The translations under genes and the position numbers were made by a program. From NCBI GenBank assembly GCA_946222435.1, contig CAMIOJ010000094.1, positions 1 to 7,918 on the forward strand: a stretch of DNA of 7,918 nucleotides, read 5' to 3'. Shown here one piece after another: positions 5,248 to 7,918 of this stretch (position 1 is the stretch's first letter; every line of letters starts with the position of its first letter). Source of the DNA: an uncultured Micrococcus sp. (GTDB lineage Bacteria > Actinomycetota > Actinomycetes > Actinomycetales > Micrococcaceae). The notes under the pieces are model-generated. The model did not search any database. It worked only from the letters and a program-made list of their open reading frames with translations, and was not told the origin of the DNA.

Positions 5248-5802
5248 ATGACCGCACAGACCGAGATCGAGGCCCGCTGGACGTCGTACGCCGACGACTT
5301 CACCGCCGTGGTGGACCAGGTGACCGACTGGCATGCGCAGACGCCGTGCGCCGAGTGGGACGCCGGGCAGCTGCTGGACCACATGGTCACCGCGCAGCGT
5401 GACTTCGCCGCCCGCAACGGCCGTGAGGTCCCGATCTTCGACGGCTCCCGGTCCATGGACCGCCGTGTCCAGTGGATCAAGCACACCGCCGCCATGCAGG
5501 CGCTGGCCGGGGACGAGTCCTTCATCGACCAGACGATGTCCACCGCGCTGGGCCAGTCCACCGTGGGGGACGCACTGCTGCGCTTCCACGGCTTCGACCT
5601 GGTGGTGCACCGCTGGGACCTGGGCCGTTCCCAGGGCATCGACGTGCAGTTCTCAGAGGTGGAGATGGACCGCATCGAGGCGGCCCTGGACGCCTTCGGC
5701 GAGCGGGCGTACACCGCCGGCGTCTTCGCCGAGCCGCTGCCGGTGGCGGAGGGCGCCTCCCGTCAGGAGCGCATCCTGGCCCGCATGGGCCGGAAGGCCT
5801 GA
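5248..5802 (+). CDS. Maleylpyruvate isomerase/DinB-like family enzyme, probably mycothiol-dependent (TIGR03086-like)
   Basis: A 184-residue soluble protein with the DinB four-helix-bundle fold of actinobacterial mycothiol-dependent enzymes. The N-terminal part has the signature TPCAEWDAGQLLDHMV (32-47), with His45 as a likely metal ligand. The second ligand region is FDLVVHRWDLGRS (116-128), where His121 matches the third ligand and Asp117 occupies the place of the Glu seen in maleylpyruvate isomerase (E-x-x-x-H). Known members use a divalent metal to activate mycothiol or another thiol for isomerisation or transfer; the substrate here is unknown and a role in maleylpyruvate breakdown is not implied, since no gentisate gene is near. 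The start ATG 5248 is supported by GGGGAG about 9 bases upstream. It ends 12 bases from the convergent end of the arsenic operon, whose reductases may depend on the same thiol, though they are on the other strand. Confidence 0.82.
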   Translation: MTAQTEIEARWTSYADDFTAVVDQVTDWHAQTPCAEWDAGQLLDHMVTAQRDFAARNGREVPIFDGSRSMDRRVQWIKHTAAMQALAGDESFIDQTMSTALGQSTVGDALLRFHGFDLVVHRWDLGRSQGIDVQFSEVEMDRIEAALDAFGERAYTAGVFAEPLPVAEGASRQERILARMGRKA

Positions 5803-5824
5803 CCACCGACCGGATCAGCGGTGG
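5803..5824. terminator. Small hairpin spanning the tail-to-tail gene ends
   Basis: CCACCG (5803-5808) pairs with CGGTGG (5819-5824), a 6-bp stem with a 10-base loop. It spans the 12-base gap and the last codons of the arsenate reductase. It is the only candidate for a terminator between these convergent genes and is weak. Confidence 0.3.
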
Positions 5825-6252
5825 AGGCGGTCCCAGAAGTCGGCGACCCGCCGCTCGATGTCCGCGACGATCTGCTCCAGGGCCTCCCAGTCGGCCTCGT
5901 CCGGGTCGCCGACCGGCCAGTCCTCGTAGTGGACGTGGTCGAACACCGGGCAGTCGTCCCCGCAGCCCATGGTGATGACGTAGTCCGCAGACCGCACCTT
6001 CTCCTCGGTCAGCGCCTGGGGGCGCACTCCGGCCACTGACGCGCCGTGCTCTGTCATGACCTGGGCGACGTTCTCGTGCAGCGCCTCGGCCGGCCGCGAT
6101 CCCGCGGAGTCCACCACCGCGAGGCGTCCGGCCAGCTGCTGCAGGAACATGGCGGCCAGCTGTGAGCGGCCCGCGTTCTGGACGCAGACGAACAGCACCC
6201 GGGGCACCTCGACGGTCGCGCGGGGCGCCGTCGCCTGCCTCTGCCTGTCCAT
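5815..6252 (-). CDS. arsC: Arsenate reductase, low-molecular-weight phosphatase type (second copy)
   Basis: A 145-residue cytosolic enzyme that reduces arsenate to arsenite, in Actinobacteria usually by forming an arseno-mycothiol adduct resolved by mycoredoxin. The phosphatase-type active-site loop is VCVQNAGRSQ, with nucleophile Cys23 and Arg29 (C-x5-R). The general-acid Asp is probably D116 in PVGDPD, and a GCGDDCP segment (96-102) carries Cys97 and Cys101. The start ATG 6252 is chosen because AGGAGGGAG lies just upstream; the open frame extends further to 6393 but that part is not family-like. An N-terminal extension of about 17 residues precedes the core strand RVLFVCV. It is last in the arsenic operon, 148 bases after the other arsC, from which it differs clearly, so it is not a recent duplication. 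A phosphotyrosine phosphatase role is the main alternative, made unlikely by the neighbours. Confidence 0.88.
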   Translation of the reverse strand: MDRQRQATAPRATVEVPRVLFVCVQNAGRSQLAAMFLQQLAGRLAVVDSAGSRPAEALHENVAQVMTEHGASVAGVRPQALTEEKVRSADYVITMGCGDDCPVFDHVHYEDWPVGDPDEADWEALEQIVADIERRVADFWDRLHR

Positions 6253-6400
6253 GGGTCTCCCTCCTGCCGGCGGATCCGTGCACCGGCGGCCTGCCCGTCG
6301 AGCCGCCCCCCAGGGTACCCAGCGAACCTGGCCTCTGGGGAGGGTGCCGCGAAGGTGCCCGGCCCGTGACGAAGCCGTGTGCGGGTGCGCCACGGCCGCG
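6253..6400 (-). other. 148-base spacer between the two arsC genes
   Basis: No gene is seen. It holds the strong AGGAGGGAG ribosome binding site of the downstream arsC at its end nearest 6252 and a loose inverted pair CCCCAG/CTGGGG (about 6309-6340), which could be an mRNA processing or attenuating hairpin. The gap is long compared with the ATGA overlap of the two upstream genes, so the second arsC may have its own expression control. Confidence 0.4.
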
Positions 6401-6832
6401 TCAGCGGCCGGGCCGCTCCCCGGCGAGGAGGTCCTGCACGAGGGCCTGGACGCGGCGGCGGATCTCGTCCCGGATGGGTCGGACGGCCTCGACGTCCAGG
6501 CCCGCGGGATCCTGGAGCACCCAGTCCTCGTAGCGCTTGCCCGGGAAGAACGGGCAGGTGTCCCCGCACCCCATGGTGACCACCACGTCTGAGTCCTGCA
6601 CCGCCTCCGGGGTGAGCACCGTCGGGGCGTTCGCGGAGATGTCGATGCCCGCCTCGGCCATGGCCACCACGGCCGCCGGGTTCACGCCCTCCGCCGGGGC
6701 GGACCCGGCGGAGCGGACCTCGACGCGTCCCTGGGAGAGGTGTTCCAGCCAGGCTGCGGCCATCTGGGAGCGGCCGGCGTTGTGGACGCACACGAAGAGG
6801 ACGGAGGGGCGATGAGGGTCGGCGTGGGTCAT
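6401..6832 (-). CDS. arsC: Arsenate reductase, low-molecular-weight phosphatase type (first copy)
   Basis: A 143-residue cytosolic arsenate reductase. The core begins SVLFVCVHNAGRSQMAA with nucleophile Cys15 and Arg21 (C-x5-R-S), the phosphate/arsenate-binding loop. The segment MGCGDTCPFF (87-96) carries Cys89 and Cys93, and the likely catalytic Asp is D108 of the QDP motif. The pattern 'V-x-N-A-G-R-S-Q' with 'T-M-G-C-G-D-T-C-P' and 'Y-E-D-W' is the usual one for actinobacterial ArsC linked to mycothiol/mycoredoxin; whether Cys89/Cys93 take part in turnover, as the Cys pair of thioredoxin-coupled ArsC does, cannot be decided here. The ATG at 6832 overlaps the ACR3 stop (ATGA), and GAGG lies about 10 bases upstream, so it is translationally coupled to the exporter. 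Its product arsenite is the substrate of that exporter. Confidence 0.92.
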   Translation of the reverse strand: MTHADPHRPSVLFVCVHNAGRSQMAAAWLEHLSQGRVEVRSAGSAPAEGVNPAAVVAMAEAGIDISANAPTVLTPEAVQDSDVVVTMGCGDTCPFFPGKRYEDWVLQDPAGLDVEAVRPIRDEIRRRVQALVQDLLAGERPGR

Positions 6833-7918
6833 CGGGAGGATCCTCGGTCGGGGACGGGGACGGTGGGGTCGTGCGGGAAGAGGCGGCGGCCGGCCCAGAC
6901 GGAGGCATAGACGAGGGCGACCAGCACCGGCACCTCGATCAGCGGTCCCACCACGCCGGCCAGCGCCTGCCCGGAGGTCACACCGAAGGTGCCGATCGCC
7001 ACGGCGATCGCCAGCTCGAAGTTGTTGCCGGCGGCGGTGAAGGCCACGGTCGCCGAACGGGCGTAGTCGAGCCCGGCGGCCTTCGCGGCCAGCAGCGATC
7101 CGCCGAACATCACCACGAAGTACACGAGCAGCGGCAGGGCGATGCGGGCGACGGCCCACGGTCGGGTGGTGATGGCCTCGCCCTGCAGGGCGAACAGCAG
7201 GACGATCGTGAACAGCAGGCCGTACAGCGCCCACGGGCCGAGCTTCGGCAGGAACGTGTCCTCGTACCACGCGCGCCCACGGGCGCGCTCGCCGAGCAGG
7301 CGGGTCAGGAAGCCGGCGAGCAGGGGGATGCCGAGGAAGACCAGCACGGAGGCGACGATCGCCCAGAAGGAGAACCCGGCCGTCGTCGTCTCCAGGCCCA
7401 GCCAGCCCGGCAGGATCTGCAGGTAGAACCAGCCCAGCACGCCGAAGGCGAGCACCTGGAACACCGAGTTCACCGCCACCAGGACGGCGGCGGCCTCGCG
7501 GTCCCCGCAGGCGAGGTCGTTCCAGATCAGCACCATGGCGATGCAGCGGGCCAGGCCCACGATGATCAGACCCGTCCGGTATTCCGGCAGGTCGGCCAGG
7601 AAGATCCAGGCCAGCGCGAACATCAGGGCCGGGCCGACCACCCAGTTCAGCAGGATCGACAGCCCCATGAGCCGGCGGTCCGCGGTGATGCGCGCGGTCT
7701 CGTCGTACCGGACCTTCGCCAGGACCGGGTACATCATCACCAGCAGGCCGAGCGCGATCGGCAGGGAGACGTTGCCGACCTTCAGGGAGTCCAGGGCATC
7801 GTCCAGGCCGGGCACGAACCGGCCCAGCAGCAGTCCGGCGGCCATGGCCAGGAGGATCCAGGCCGGAAGCCAGCGGTCCAGGAAGGACAGGCGCGGGGCC
7901 GCGGCGGCGGGAGCGCCC
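6829..7918 (-). CDS. acr3: ACR3 family arsenite efflux permease, 5' end outside the window
   Basis: An inner-membrane secondary transporter that expels arsenite with proton exchange. The first residues are beyond the right edge; the visible frame begins near PRLSFLDRWLPAWILLAMAAG, which is the normal N-terminal region of ACR3, so only some tens of residues are missing. About ten hydrophobic helices follow. Diagnostic parts are VGLARCIAMVLIWNDLACGD, with the conserved Cys of helix 4 required for transport in studied ACR3 proteins, then the VNSVFQVLAFG helix, and near the end TAAGNNFELAIAVAIGTFG with the conserved Asn-Asn-Phe-Glu. The C-terminus is a short hydrophilic tail (FPHDPTVPVPDRGSSR). 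An internal ATG at 7845 is not the true start because the frame upstream of it is clearly family sequence. It is first of the visible operon acr3-arsC-arsC. ArsR control would be usual but the upstream region is not in view. Confidence 0.93.
   Translation of the reverse strand, partial: GAPAAAAPRLSFLDRWLPAWILLAMAAGLLLGRFVPGLDDALDSLKVGNVSLPIALGLLVMMYPVLAKVRYDETARITADRRLMGLSILLNWVVGPALMFALAWIFLADLPEYRTGLIIVGLARCIAMVLIWNDLACGDREAAAVLVAVNSVFQVLAFGVLGWFYLQILPGWLGLETTTAGFSFWAIVASVLVFLGIPLLAGFLTRLLGERARGRAWYEDTFLPKLGPWALYGLLFTIVLLFALQGEAITTRPWAVARIALPLLVYFVVMFGGSLLAAKAAGLDYARSATVAFTAAGNNFELAIAVAIGTFGVTSGQALAGVVGPLIEVPVLVALVYASVWAGRRLFPHDPTVPVPDRGSSR

Noticed and set aside
5060..5257. Longer start for the DUF2200 protein
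   Set aside because: The extra residues are compositionally odd and the family alignment begins at the Met encoded at 5059; it would also overlap the divergent gene.
6253..6393. Longer start for the second arsenate reductase
   Set aside because: A strong AGGAGGGAG site immediately precedes the ATG at 6252 and the upstream residues do not belong to the family.

Overview
The window is very GC-rich with strong G/C preference at third codon positions, and most genes resemble actinobacterial families. It carries a maleylpyruvate-isomerase/DinB-type enzyme and arsenate reductases of the kind that use mycothiol in Actinobacteria, plus several start codons that look leaderless. The best guess is a high-GC actinobacterium, perhaps Micrococcaceae (Micrococcus or Kocuria-like). 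That placement is an inference; no marker gene is present.

Left part (1-670, minus strand): two decayed genes. At the left edge is a P-loop kinase-like ATPase whose Walker A motif runs almost straight into a much later 'VWLDLP' segment, so its middle is missing. Next to it is a short-chain dehydrogenase (SDR) with a +1/-1 compensating frameshift pair and two internal deletions, leaving about half the usual length. A long hairpin separates the two.

Centre left (669-2600, plus strand): a divergent gap of 268 bases leads to a surface lipoprotein with a lipobox, a long Ala/Glu/Lys/Ser linker containing a 57-bp tandem repeat, and three 47-residue Ltp-type repeats, the family known from phage superinfection exclusion. 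A SRPBCC (START-like) protein follows and ends at a perfect 15-bp hairpin shared with the convergent next gene.

Centre (2600-5060): a general-stress-type flavin-binding protein on the minus strand is divergent from a TauE/SafE membrane permease on the plus strand. The permease converges through a GC-rich hairpin on a two-gene minus-strand operon: a DUF2200 protein, coupled by an ATGA overlap to a six-helix membrane protein that is split by a frameshift.

Right part (5248-7918): a DinB/maleylpyruvate-isomerase-like enzyme on the plus strand abuts the end of an arsenic resistance operon on the minus strand: ACR3 arsenite exporter (5' end outside the window), then an arsenate reductase overlapping it by ATGA, then a second, diverged arsenate reductase. 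The reductases turn arsenate into arsenite and ACR3 exports it. An ArsR-type regulator, if present, would lie beyond the right edge. I see no CRISPR array, RNA gene, transposase or prophage module; the most unusual elements are the Ltp lipoprotein and the pattern of internally deleted genes.
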